From G965230065 sp965230065 (GTDB taxonomy: Bacteria > Bacteroidota > Bacteroidia > Cytophagales > Cyclobacteriaceae), in contig OZ245942.1 of assembly GCA_965230065.1 (NCBI GenBank), positions 5,332,001-5,396,000 on the forward strand: a stretch of DNA of 64,000 nucleotides. Direction: 5' to 3'. The position numbers and the translations under genes were made by a program. The notes beneath the pieces were generated by a model that searched no databases, was not told where the DNA came from, and saw only the letters and a program-made list of their open reading frames with translations. Shown piece after piece: positions 17,489 to 25,743 of the stretch; positions within the stretch are counted from its first letter, which is position 1, and each line of letters opens with the position of its first letter.

Positions 17489-17551
17489 AGTAGGCAGCGG
17501 CAATTGGCAGTATGCACACACTGCCTACTGTTATTGCCTCCTGCCGCTGCC
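17489..17551. repeat. GGCAG/CTGCC-rich inverted repeat, copy 2
   Basis: AGTAGGCAG (17489-17497) pairs with CTGCCTACT (17521-17529). GGCAGCGGCA (17492-17501) can alternatively pair with TGCCGCTGCC (17542-17551). The two mutually exclusive stems come from short tandem near-repeats in each arm. It begins right after the stop codon at 17486 and is related to the copies at 6801 and 52752. Confidence 0.7.
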
Positions 17552-17626
17552 ACTTATTGACAACAGTTGTCAGTGAAAGCACACATATTGCCAGCATCTT
17601 TTTTGTTGGTTCTCAAATTTTTCACC

Positions 17627-18676
17627 ATGACAACGCCCATCAAAGGCCGCGGCGCCCAAATCAATTCCAAAAATCGTTATTTGGCAAATTCGCTGGATAA
17701 AAACGCTGAGGATGGTATTGATGTTTATGAAAACTCCTCTCCGGATACCCAAATCTTTACAGAACACCCCAAAAAGATATTGAGTAAAGTGGATAGCCCG
17801 GATGTAGGGATGTATTACTCTCTCAATCCTTATCAGGGTTGTGAGCACGGTTGTATCTACTGTTATGCCCGCAATAGCCACGAATATTACGGATTCAGTG
17901 CCGGACTTGATTTTGAGTCAAAAATCATGGCAAAACCCAATGCTGCCTTATTACTGGAAAAAGAGTTTCAGAAAAAATCGTGGCATCCCGTGCCCATCTC
18001 TTTATCGGGTAATACAGATTGCTATCAGCCTATTGAAAAGAAGCTGCAAATTACTCGTTCCATTTTAACGGTAATGCTGAAGTATGGAAACCCTGTGGGT
18101 ATTATCTCAAAAAATGCTTTGATATTGCGGGATTTGGATATTTTAAAAGAGCTGGCCAAAGATAATCTGGTAAATGTGTATTTGAGCATCACTACTTTAC
18201 AGGAAGACCTCCGTCAAAAGCTGGAACCCCGCACAGCCACCATCCAAAAGCGATTTGATACTATGGCAGCACTTACAGATGCTGGTATTCGGGTAGGCGT
18301 GATGGCTGCCCCCATCATTCCCGGCCTTAATCATTCTGAAATCCCGGGAATTTTAAAAAAAGCCAGTGAAAATGGAGCCTGTGCAGCGGGTTATACCGTA
18401 GTACGCCTCAACGGGGCCATCGGTGAAATTTTTCATGACTGGTTGAAAAAGCAATTTCCAGACAGGGCCTCTAAAGTTTGGAACCAGATAAGTGAATTGC
18501 ATGGTGGGCAGGTAAATGACTCCCGGTGGAAAACCCGCATGCGGGGGGAAGGCCCACTGGCAGCTTCTATTTCGCAGTTATTCAAGATCGCTAAAGAAAA
18601 ATATTTTCATGATCGGGCGATGCCTCCTTTAGATACTTCCCACTTCAGGCACAATGGTAGTATGACGTTATTCTGA
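17627..18676 (+). CDS. Radical SAM protein (PA0069/COG1533 type)
   Basis: 349 aa protein of the spore-photoproduct-lyase-related radical SAM group. The 4Fe-4S motif is CEHGCIYCYA (CxxxCxxC, about residues 77-84), preceded by YYSLNPYQG and followed by NSHEYYGFSAGLDFE, typical of the PA0069 subfamily. No substrate is known for this subfamily. ATG 17627 (MTTPIKGRGAQ) matches the family start, although the frame is open 60 bases further upstream. Confidence 0.92.
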   Translation: MTTPIKGRGAQINSKNRYLANSLDKNAEDGIDVYENSSPDTQIFTEHPKKILSKVDSPDVGMYYSLNPYQGCEHGCIYCYARNSHEYYGFSAGLDFESKIMAKPNAALLLEKEFQKKSWHPVPISLSGNTDCYQPIEKKLQITRSILTVMLKYGNPVGIISKNALILRDLDILKELAKDNLVNVYLSITTLQEDLRQKLEPRTATIQKRFDTMAALTDAGIRVGVMAAPIIPGLNHSEIPGILKKASENGACAAGYTVVRLNGAIGEIFHDWLKKQFPDRASKVWNQISELHGGQVNDSRWKTRMRGEGPLAASISQLFKIAKEKYFHDRAMPPLDTSHFRHNGSMTLF

Positions 18677-18705
18677 AAAAAGATTTTCTTTAAGGGAAAT
18701 CCAAT

Positions 18706-18713
18706 TAGCTTTG
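18706..18713 (+). promoter_or_regulatory. Putative -7 element, TAGCTTTG
   Basis: Exact match to the Bacteroidota -7 consensus TAnnTTTG, about 105 bases before the start of the His-rich gene and possibly serving the His-rich protein/TonB receptor pair. No TTG -33 box is clear. Confidence 0.35.
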
Positions 18714-18817
18714 AAGTTACGTAAGTGCAGTATAAGCCTGCGTACTATGATTGTATTTTAGTTGGCCTGGGGTACAAGAAATGCGCGGCTTTTTCCCTGG
18801 AAATCACAGAAACTACC

Positions 18818-19198
18818 ATGAAACCGCTGTATCCGATATTGATGTGTATCTTGTATACCTTGCTTTTGCTGGGATACAGTGGCTTTCATGGAGGGCATGC
18901 CTTGCTACATACATTACAAATTCACGTACACCCACATCACGATCACCATCATGTGGGCGACCACCATCATTTTTTTAAATTTTGGTTTGAAATTGAACAG
19001 GATGCACATCAGGAAGAAGAACCTGTTACTGTAGAAGTTTTTCCGGTGTTCGTTTTCATGCAGGCTTTTGAAGAAATCCCTTTCTTAAACGCATTTATAT
19101 GGCATTCAAAATACTTACTTTTTGTGAGTGCTTTCTTTGAAGACATCCGTTTTGCACCACCCACCCCTCCTCCTGTTTGCTATTCTAACATATCATGA
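18818..19198 (+). CDS. Histidine-rich exported protein
   Basis: 126 aa with an N-terminal hydrophobic segment (YPILMCILYTLLLLGYSGF) acting as signal or anchor, then a dense His cluster (about residues 37-56: HVHPHHDHHHVGDHHHFF) and an acidic stretch (EQDAHQEEE). Such clusters bind transition metals. It lies 264 bases upstream of a TonB receptor on the same strand, which suggests joint work in metal capture in the periplasm. ATG 18818 is preferred over ATG-less upstream extension. No family recognised. Confidence 0.75.
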   Translation: MKPLYPILMCILYTLLLLGYSGFHGGHALLHTLQIHVHPHHDHHHVGDHHHFFKFWFEIEQDAHQEEEPVTVEVFPVFVFMQAFEEIPFLNAFIWHSKYLLFVSAFFEDIRFAPPTPPPVCYSNIS

Positions 19199-19462
19199 CA
19201 ATAGGTTGCTGATTGAATTTGAGTAGATTTTTTGCTCAAAAACAGCTATGCTATTGTCTTTATAAACCCTGGTTCAGACAAATAAAAATCGCTGGTCAAC
19301 CCATAGTAAAACCCTTCAGTTTAAGCAATGATATTGTCTTAACAGTTAGAAAAATACGAAAATCCATAAGGGATTAGGCAGCTTCTTTTATTTGTTATCA
19401 AAACCAAACGAAAAAATTTTTCGCAATGGGAGGGGTGTGCTCTCTCCTCAATAATCCTTAAC

Positions 19463-21736
19463 ATGAAAATCTTTATTAAATATATACTTTGTACAACCTT
19501 TTGGTGCAGCATGATATGCCAGGCTGATGCACATAATACACCAATCATAAAAGGCTCAGTCATTGATACAAAAAATAACCTGCCCATGCAAGGGGTGCAT
19601 GTTTTGATACAAGGAACTGATTACCAGACCATTACCAATGCTTTGGGGAAGTTTTACTTCAACAATGTGGAAGCCGGAACTTACCAACTGCAAATTTCCC
19701 ATATAGGTTATCAATCTGTGCAACAAACAGTTAATGTAAAGCCCGGAAAAGTGGTGCAAGTATCTATTCATCTTGAACAAAGCAGCCTGGAGCTGTCTGA
19801 AGTGGCGGTGAGTGCGCTGCCGTCTGATGACATCAATACCATCAGTGCCATTGACATTAACCTCAGGCCGGTACAAAGCTCACAGGATATTTTGCGCTCT
19901 GTGCCCGGCCTGTTCATTGCCCAGCATGCCGGGGGTGGCAAGGCCGAGCAAATTTTCCTCAGGGGCTTTGACATAGACCACGGTACCGACATCAATTTAT
20001 CGGTAGACGGGCTGCCTGTGAATATGGTATCGCATGCACACGGACAAGGATATTCCGATTTGCACTATATTATACCTGAGACTGTGGACAGGGTCAACTT
20101 TCAGAAGGGGCCGTACTACGCCAACAAGGGTGATTTTACGACAGCGGGCTTCGTGGGCTTTTCTACGGCCAATGCGCTGGATCAAAGCATGGTCAAAATA
20201 GAAGGTGGGCAGTTTGATAGTTATCGTACGGTAGCCATGATAGACCTTTTGGGTGAAAAAGCAAGCAACAATAACCAGCATGCTTATGTGGCTTCTGAGT
20301 TTTTATCAACACAAGGATATTTTGACAGTCCGCAAAACTTCACCCGTCTGAATGTGATGGGCAAATACCACGGAGTGTTGGATAATGATAAATATCTTAC
20401 CATTTTGTTATCTACTTTCCGTTCTAAATGGGATGCCTCCGGACAAATTCCCCAAAGGGCAGTAGATAGTGGCATGATTGATCGCTTTGGAGCTATTGAT
20501 GATACGGAGGGAGGCTATACCGACCGTACCAACCTGAGCGTGAAGCTGGGTAATGCCCTGGAAGACGGCGGTTTTCTAAGCAATCAGCTGTATTTTGTCA
20601 ATTATGGGTTTGAGTTGTATTCCAACTTTACATTTTTTCTGGAAGACCCGGTGGATGGGGATCAGATCAGGCAGAAAGAGCGGAGGAACATCTTTGGATA
20701 TACAGGTACTTATTCAAAAAGCTACAACTTGTTCGGAAGAGAAGCCAGCACCGATGCAGGTATTGGGTTTCGGTATGATGATATCAATGAAAATGAGCTT
20801 TCGCATACTAAAAACAGGAGAACCACGCTGGATTCACTGGCTTTGGGTGATATAGATGAAATCAACACCCATGCGTATATCGACCAGCACTTATTTCTGA
20901 CAGAAAAAATCACGTTGAATGCCGGACTGCGCCTGGATCATTTTCAGTTTGCTTACATAAATGCTTTAGATTCTGCATATGACAGAAAATCCACTACGAA
21001 ATCAGTAGTAAGCCCGAAACTGAACTTGTTTTATCAGCTGAATGCCGCGACACAGCTATTTATTAAATCAGGCATTGGCTTTCATTCTAATGATGCCCGG
21101 GTAATTTTGGAGAATACCAGCGAAGACATACTCCCCAAAGCTTACGGAGCCGAGGTGGGTACTAATTTCAAACCCATACCTTCCTTACTGCTCAGTACCA
21201 GTCTGTGGTGGCTGTATTTGCAGCAGGAATTTGTATACGTAGGTGACGCGGGCATTGTAGAGCCCAGTGGAAAAACCCGCAGGGTAGGGGTAGACCTTTC
21301 GTTGCGTTACCAGCCCCTTCCCTGGCTGTTTGCCGATGTGGATATGAATTTTGCGCACCCCAGGGCATTGGATGCAACGGAAGGGGAAAATTATATTCCC
21401 CTGGCTCCGGCCTTTACCAGTACAGGGGGCGTTTCATTCAAACTGAAAAACGGATTCAATGGCAGCCTGCGTTACCGTTACCTGGACGACCGCCCCGCCA
21501 ATGAAGATAATTCGGTAGTGGCCGATGGGTATTTGTTGTTGGATGCGGCCTTACGCTACACCCAGCCTAAGTTTGAACTTGCCCTGAGTGCAGAAAACCT
21601 GCTAAATACCGAGTGGAACGAAGCCCAGTTTGATACTGAATCCCGCTTACCCTTTGAAACGGAACCCGTATCCGAAATTCATTTCACCCCGGGCACCCCT
21701 TTCTTTCTGAAAGCAGGGGTGAGTTACTTTTTTTAG
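19463..21736 (+). CDS. TonB-dependent receptor with carboxypeptidase-like N-domain
   Basis: Outer-membrane 22-stranded barrel receptor, 757 aa. Signal peptide (about 1-23), a carboxypeptidase-regulatory-like domain (about 28-110: VIDTKNNLPMQGVHVLIQGT), a plug domain with LRGFDIDHGTDINLSVDG and SHAHGQGYSDLHYIIPE, then the barrel ending in a C-terminal aromatic residue (GVSYFF). The plug is rich in His/Asp, and the upstream gene is His-rich, which points to uptake of a metal or metal complex rather than glycans. No SusD partner follows. I see no cobalamin riboswitch in the 264-base leader. Confidence 0.93.
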   Translation: MKIFIKYILCTTFWCSMICQADAHNTPIIKGSVIDTKNNLPMQGVHVLIQGTDYQTITNALGKFYFNNVEAGTYQLQISHIGYQSVQQTVNVKPGKVVQVSIHLEQSSLELSEVAVSALPSDDINTISAIDINLRPVQSSQDILRSVPGLFIAQHAGGGKAEQIFLRGFDIDHGTDINLSVDGLPVNMVSHAHGQGYSDLHYIIPETVDRVNFQKGPYYANKGDFTTAGFVGFSTANALDQSMVKIEGGQFDSYRTVAMIDLLGEKASNNNQHAYVASEFLSTQGYFDSPQNFTRLNVMGKYHGVLDNDKYLTILLSTFRSKWDASGQIPQRAVDSGMIDRFGAIDDTEGGYTDRTNLSVKLGNALEDGGFLSNQLYFVNYGFELYSNFTFFLEDPVDGDQIRQKERRNIFGYTGTYSKSYNLFGREASTDAGIGFRYDDINENELSHTKNRRTTLDSLALGDIDEINTHAYIDQHLFLTEKITLNAGLRLDHFQFAYINALDSAYDRKSTTKSVVSPKLNLFYQLNAATQLFIKSGIGFHSNDARVILENTSEDILPKAYGAEVGTNFKPIPSLLLSTSLWWLYLQQEFVYVGDAGIVEPSGKTRRVGVDLSLRYQPLPWLFADVDMNFAHPRALDATEGENYIPLAPAFTSTGGVSFKLKNGFNGSLRYRYLDDRPANEDNSVVADGYLLLDAALRYTQPKFELALSAENLLNTEWNEAQFDTESRLPFETEPVSEIHFTPGTPFFLKAGVSYFF

Positions 21737-22076
21737 ATTTCCAAATTAAGTGCCAACATATCGGTCAGACCGCTCTTGTGCTTCTACCCAGTAGCGGTCA
21801 GACCGATTTCGTACTAAAGCTTTCCTTCCAGATACTCCAGAGGTTGGGCTACCCCTTCCGTGCCTTACCCTGCCATTACAATTTTACCTTTCTTGTGCCG
21901 GACTCTCTCTTGCGTCGGACTCAGTCCGGTGCTTAACTAATAATAATCAGGACTCTGTCCGTCGATAGCAAAAAAAGGCACTCAATAGTGGAATAGACGG
22001 ACGAAGCCCTGCATATCATTGTTTAGGCATCAGGACGTAGAGATCCTGTGCCTTTAGAGGGGTGATTTCAAAGTAT
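21737..22076. other. Gene-free stretch with stacked inverted repeats
   Basis: No gene seen. It holds, in order: two copies of the perfect palindrome CGGTCAGACCG (21762-21772 and 21795-21805) that also pair with each other over 15 bases; CCGGACT (21898-21904) with AGTCCGG (21923-21929), enclosing palindrome CGGACTCAGTCCG; GGACTCTGTCCGTC (21950-21963) with GACGGACGAAGCCC (21996-22009); and AGGCATCAGGA (22025-22035) with TCCTGTGCCT (22044-22053). It separates the TonB receptor from the cassette pair. Confidence 0.7.
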
Positions 22077-22197
22077 GTCCCCCAACGATTAGCTAAGCAC
22101 AGTCGGCTTAGCCTTTCAAATATCTCAAAAGTATCTGATCCAGATGCCCTTTGCAAACAACTAAGTAAGCCGATTGGGCTTAACGCCTGTTACATGG
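22077..22197 (-). other. attC-like recombination site of the ATPase cassette
   Basis: Read on the minus strand, 121 bases beginning 2 bases after the ATPase stop codon. R'' core CCATGTAAC (22197-22189), 6-base spacer, a 17-base L'' arm (22182-22166), a central region, the matching L' arm (22110-22094; 14 of 17 positions pair), a 7-base spacer and R' core GTTGGGG (22086-22080). The AAC...GTT ends, paired inner arms and unpaired spacers are the layout of integron attC sites. The R'' core is the exact reverse complement of the 9 bases at the start of this cassette (23776-23768). Confidence 0.7.
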
Positions 22198-22199
22198 CG

Positions 22200-23747
22200 T
22201 CAGTATTTTCTGTTTGCTAGATAGACTTTCATTGCAAAGTGAAGTACTAAGGGATGATCACGATTCAGTTTAAGCACCTCATCCCGTTCCTCCCAAAATT
22301 TAAATGTCACTTTATTTGAGTGAGGAATGGAGTTGCCAATTAAGGAATATTCAAAAAGACGGTAAACTGCTATTTCAGAATCATCTTGAAAGTTCATCTC
22401 ATTTAGCAATTGAATTAGTTCTTGGCATCTAAATTCGTTTGCACTCGAGAATTGATAAAGGGCTTTGAAAATTCTATCGATATCTTCTAATGAATAATGA
22501 GCAGATAGTTCGTTTTTTACTTCAGCTATTAATTCAGCAGAGTACTTTCCAAGTAGATTATTGATATCTCTTTTTTGAAGAGGTAATTGCAACTCCATTG
22601 ATGATATTGGACTGAAAAATAGGATTAAATCTCTTGGTCTTGCGAAAGTGTGATCAACAACATATTTAAAACTTGTCTTTTTATAAGCTGGATCATTTTC
22701 AACAAATGTTGACCAAGGGTCATCCTTATCATACGTCTTACCAAGTTTCTCAAAGTTCAGCGCCAATCGTTTATTGATAAACTGTTTTAGCTTGGTTTTA
22801 TCTTCATGTTCAAATCTCTTATGGGTATCAAACTCGTACCAAACAAGGTTTACAGCATAACTAGAAAATAATTTTGCTGTATCAGCATCGTACTTATAAA
22901 GGATTCTAGAAATATCATCCCTTAAGAGAATGAAAATCTTTGATTCTAAGTTGTTCTTACCGAAGAAGTTATTATTGTAATCCTTGGCAACTCGGATCAA
23001 GTTCAAAATGGTATTTCTATTTTCTTCGGAGCTAGATTTAAAGCCAATATCCAAGTCATCAAAAATCAAGATGAACTTGTTTTCTCTATTTTCAGGATAA
23101 TTCATCAATTCGAGAACTGTAGCTTTTAAGTGCGGTATAAGCTTATAGAAAGGAGCTTTTTCTTTAGTTATGTCGAACTTATTACCAAATTTGGCATTTA
23201 AAAATCTTTTGAAGTAGTTGACATTCAATTCGTGTCCTTTGCTTTGAACAACCTGGGTAATTTGATTGGATTTAATGTCAACAAACCCAGAGTTCTTTTT
23301 GAGAAAGACATGCAAATCTGAAATTTCTTTGTAACTCTTTAAGGACTCTTTAGATGTTAACATTAGAGTAAGTTTCGTAAGAATTACCCATTCAATTATT
23401 AGTTCTTGAGTAGCGTTATCATCATGCTCCTTAGTTAGCTGTGCGATTCTCTCAATGTTGATATCTGACTTCCTAATGAAAGCGGAAAAGTAGTTGGCTT
23501 CTTTTTCATATAAGTGTGAGATATATTCAGCAATTGCTGACTTGCCGCTTCCTTTTCTTCCAGTGATCAAAAATTTCTCATGTTGTAATTCTGGAAGAAC
23601 ATTCAAAAAATCTTCGAAAACTTCAGCTAACCTCATTCTTGAATGAGCAACACTCTCGGCCTCAGCTTCAGGAGAACCAATGAAAAAGTTCTTTGTACTG
23701 AAGGCTAATGAACCTTCTTTCTTTATGAATTTGTCAAATAGAGCCAT
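22200..23747 (-). CDS. P-loop ATPase, Sll1717 family type
   Basis: 515 aa cytoplasmic NTPase. N-terminal FFIGSPEAEAES is typical of the Sll1717-type P-loop proteins. Walker A GRKGSGKS (63-70), Walker B FILIFDDLD (225-233), and a sensor-like strand IFILLRDDIS (271-280) followed by a helical C-terminal half without a recognised effector. Members are found in defence-rich accessory DNA, and the exact function is unknown. The gene sits alone in a cassette-like unit: start codon 28 bases after the upstream core site, stop codon 2 bases before its own attC-like site. AT-rich compared with the surrounding genes. Confidence 0.85.
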   Translation of the reverse strand: MALFDKFIKKEGSLAFSTKNFFIGSPEAEAESVAHSRMRLAEVFEDFLNVLPELQHEKFLITGRKGSGKSAIAEYISHLYEKEANYFSAFIRKSDINIERIAQLTKEHDDNATQELIIEWVILTKLTLMLTSKESLKSYKEISDLHVFLKKNSGFVDIKSNQITQVVQSKGHELNVNYFKRFLNAKFGNKFDITKEKAPFYKLIPHLKATVLELMNYPENRENKFILIFDDLDIGFKSSSEENRNTILNLIRVAKDYNNNFFGKNNLESKIFILLRDDISRILYKYDADTAKLFSSYAVNLVWYEFDTHKRFEHEDKTKLKQFINKRLALNFEKLGKTYDKDDPWSTFVENDPAYKKTSFKYVVDHTFARPRDLILFFSPISSMELQLPLQKRDINNLLGKYSAELIAEVKNELSAHYSLEDIDRIFKALYQFSSANEFRCQELIQLLNEMNFQDDSEIAVYRLFEYSLIGNSIPHSNKVTFKFWEERDEVLKLNRDHPLVLHFAMKVYLANRKY

Positions 23748-23767
23748 TTATACGATTTGAAGATATT

Positions 23768-23933
23768 CCATGTAACGCCTAGCTATGATGATTGAAGATT
23801 AGATAGTACTAACCTCTCGTCTCGCACATAGCCACGCCTTGATTTAAATTTAAAACTTGTGGCGGACTTTCCGACCCCCACGAAACTTTCCTGACAGATA
23901 AAACCCCATTCATTCATAGCATTTGTTACCAGT
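23768..23933 (-). other. attC-like recombination site of the Shedu cassette
   Basis: Read on the minus strand, starting 3 bases after the nuclease stop codon. R'' core ACTGGTAAC (23933-23925), 4-base spacer, L'' GCTATGA (23920-23914), a long central region, L' TCATAGC (23788-23782), 5-base spacer TAGGC, R' core GTTACATGG (23776-23768). The L arms pair perfectly over 7 bases and continue for three more after one bulged A, like the extrahelical bases of attC sites. The R'' core pairs with GTTGCCAGT (25198-25190) at the start of the same cassette at 8 of 9 positions. At about 166 bases it is longer than most attC sites. Confidence 0.7.
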
Positions 23934-23936
23934 ATT

Positions 23937-25172
23937 TTATTCTGCTACTACCTCCAATAAACCTCTCAATTTGGCTAATAGCTCATCAAATGTTAAAATA
24001 TCTACATTTTTCTGATTTGATCTAAGAAGTTCAAAGCATTTGGCTTGATGTTCATTTAGTTCCTCTTTCAATCCAATCACCAATATCGCTTTTGGGTCAA
24101 TGATTCTTTCTTTACTTCCGAAATCTTTAATGAAAACGTCCTTTTGGTCGAGACACTGACTGATTCCACCTGATAAGTCATCTGAGTAGGAAAAAACATC
24201 AGGATCTCTGTAAGCAGTGTTTTTTAGAAGTTTTTTCTTGTGCGTTTTAATTTCTAAAAGCGCGAAATTGTCTTGAAATCCATTTTGAAATAGAAAATCA
24301 ACCACTCTTCCATCTTCATTTTCCAGCGTTTTCCCACCAACATAAGCTTCCTGTCTTCTCAGTATTACCTCAAAGGGAAATAGGTGATTGAGAATCCAAG
24401 CGTTCTCACCAAAAAACTTCTGCCATTGTTTCTCATTGTCCACTTTTGACTCCATCAGGCGTTCGAAGTTTTTGATGATGTCTTCAATAAAAACCTTGTT
24501 GATTTTATCTCTTGTCTTTATGAAATTTGATGTTACGGAAATCTTGCTGGCTGGTGCAGTTTCCATGACTACAGATAATGATTCTATATCTGCCTTTGTC
24601 ACTTTTTCAAAGGAGTCAAACTTGCGCAAAAAAGCATCAAGCTGACCTGCGTTCAATAATACTTTCTCCTTGTTAACCTTTGAGGTAATGTTCGCCAGTT
24701 CATTAGCCATCATCAACTTACGAGTTCGATCATACCATCTTTTTTCAATTGCAATCTTTCGTAAAATTGGTTCGAGATCGGCCCAATTAAATGTTAGAGT
24801 TTTTTCGGCAAATCGGTTTCTGATATTTATACCAACAATAATTCGATCAAACTCCTTGAATTTTGCATAGAGATATGAAAAAAGTAATTTGATTCTTTGA
24901 GTTCCAAAGCCATATCTGCCGTTAGTTTTGAAATCCTTCGGAATATCTGAAAGGTTTTCCCAACCTTTTAGTTCAATTGTATTGAGTCTTTTAGCAGAGA
25001 CACTGCCATCTGCAGAGTTTACAGAATACGGGTGAAAAATGAATTTTCGTTCCGTCTTGAAAATTTCTTTGGTTTTGAAAACAGGATTTCCATCAACATC
25101 ACAATACTGAAAGACGCTCTTTGTGTCATTGTCCGTTGTTAGGTTTTCTTCGTTGGCTATGTATTCTGGCAT
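23937..25172 (-). CDS. Shedu-type DUF4263 nuclease
   Basis: 411 aa protein whose C-terminal part (about 240-405) is a DUF4263 PD-(D/E)xK nuclease domain, as in SduA of the Shedu anti-phage system. Landmarks: NEKQWQKFFGENAWIL (E247), RVVDFLFQ (D292), FALLEIKT (E307, K309) and GGISQC (Q339). The N-terminal 230 residues are a variable region expected to sense the phage trigger, and I recognise no known domain there. Shedu works as a single gene. It sits in a cassette-like unit with a 25-base leader. The ATPase cassette follows it on the same strand. Confidence 0.88.
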   Translation of the reverse strand: MPEYIANEENLTTDNDTKSVFQYCDVDGNPVFKTKEIFKTERKFIFHPYSVNSADGSVSAKRLNTIELKGWENLSDIPKDFKTNGRYGFGTQRIKLLFSYLYAKFKEFDRIIVGINIRNRFAEKTLTFNWADLEPILRKIAIEKRWYDRTRKLMMANELANITSKVNKEKVLLNAGQLDAFLRKFDSFEKVTKADIESLSVVMETAPASKISVTSNFIKTRDKINKVFIEDIIKNFERLMESKVDNEKQWQKFFGENAWILNHLFPFEVILRRQEAYVGGKTLENEDGRVVDFLFQNGFQDNFALLEIKTHKKKLLKNTAYRDPDVFSYSDDLSGGISQCLDQKDVFIKDFGSKERIIDPKAILVIGLKEELNEHQAKCFELLRSNQKNVDILTFDELLAKLRGLLEVVAE

Positions 25173-25189
25173 TGGCGGTTCTTAAAATT

Positions 25190-25198
25190 ACTGGCAAC
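25190..25198 (-). other. Core site at the start of the Shedu cassette
   Basis: GTTGCCAGT on the minus strand, where recombination between G (25198) and TT would have inserted the cassette. It belongs either to an attI site or to an older attC. GCAAC at 25252-25248 on the minus strand could be its partner core, about 55 bases away, but the inner arms there are weak (only TATA pairs). Confidence 0.45.
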
Positions 25199-25204
25199 AT
25201 CTGT

Positions 25205-25223
25205 ATATCACAATGTGTGATAT
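25205..25223. promoter_or_regulatory. Perfect inverted repeat upstream of the Shedu gene
   Basis: ATATCACA, spacer ATG, TGTGATAT. It lies 33-51 bases upstream of the nuclease start codon and outside the cassette boundary, so it could be an operator for a fixed promoter that drives inserted cassettes, or part of an attI/attC structure. No promoter boxes are clear. Confidence 0.4.
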
Positions 25224-25437
25224 TTCCCTTATACCTATTTTATATCTGTTGCAACAGGATAAAAAAGGAACAGAATTGTTTGAAGGATAGTACATTTAAT
25301 AAGTAATAATACTAAATAATCTAAAACTTGGTATTTTACCCGAAAAAAATCTCAACCACAACTTAATACCTGAGTTTTAACTACAAAAAAATGAAGGATT
25401 GGGTCGGTATATACATTTTTTAGCAGATAAAAGTCTG

Positions 25438-25521
25438 TATTCTGGTACGAATACACACTTTTTTGTATGAAAAAATGAATATCCGTACCGGAATAGCCAT
25501 TTTTTAGTGTAAAAAAGTGTG
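25438..25521. repeat. Nested inverted repeats with T/A-runs
   Basis: TATTCTGGTACG (25438-25449) pairs with CGTACCGGAATA (25484-25495) at 11 of 12 positions. CACACTTTTTT (25454-25464) pairs perfectly with AAAAAAGTGTG (25511-25521). The two overlap, so only one can form at a time. Confidence 0.6.
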
Positions 25522-25671
25522 CGAACGTATTTGTTCATGTGCAATCAGGTATTAAATCAAAAGGAATTACTTTGCACGCATCGCTTTCAAAGACACATCC
25601 CAGGTGCTGGAAACTTTCGGCATGGTGGTCACTACCACACGGAAAAAGCGGACTGAAGCACCTGTTTCATA

Positions 25672-25694
25672 ATGGGTATAACTTCTATACCCAT
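25672..25694. repeat. Perfect 9-base hairpin
   Basis: ATGGGTATA, loop ACTTC, TATACCCAT. No T-run follows on either strand, so it is not a standard terminator. Confidence 0.6.
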
Positions 25695-25743
25695 GACCTG
25701 TGTCCCCACCTTAAACGTCAGGTTAATAAATTTCCCCAAGGGT

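Larger units (their letters stand above)
22086..25197 (-). mobile_element. Two integron-type gene cassettes (ATPase and Shedu nuclease)
   Basis: Cassette 1 spans 25197-23776 (DUF4263 nuclease) and cassette 2 spans 23775-22086 (P-loop ATPase), both read on the minus strand. Each has a 25-29 base leader before the start codon, one gene, and an attC-like site starting 2-3 bases after the stop codon. In each, the R'' core matches the reverse complement of the cassette's own first bases (9 of 9 and 8 of 9), the footprint of a once-circular cassette. The DNA is more AT-rich than its neighbours. No integrase gene is in the window. Confidence 0.6.

Noticed and set aside
19199..19462. Cobalamin or other riboswitch in the TonB receptor leader
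   Set aside because: No B12 box or conserved core could be found. Only short repeats such as TATTGTCTT and a weak GGGAG/CTCTCC stem are present.
21751..21850. A third attC-like site downstream of the ATPase cassette, using GTTGGCA (minus strand, 21757) as R' and TAGCCCAAC (near 21848) as R''
   Set aside because: The strong stem (ATCGGTCTGACCGCT type) is not preceded by an AAC core at the right spacing, the R'' candidate is about 40 bases too far away, and the unit would contain no gene. The hairpins there are better read as ordinary inverted repeats.
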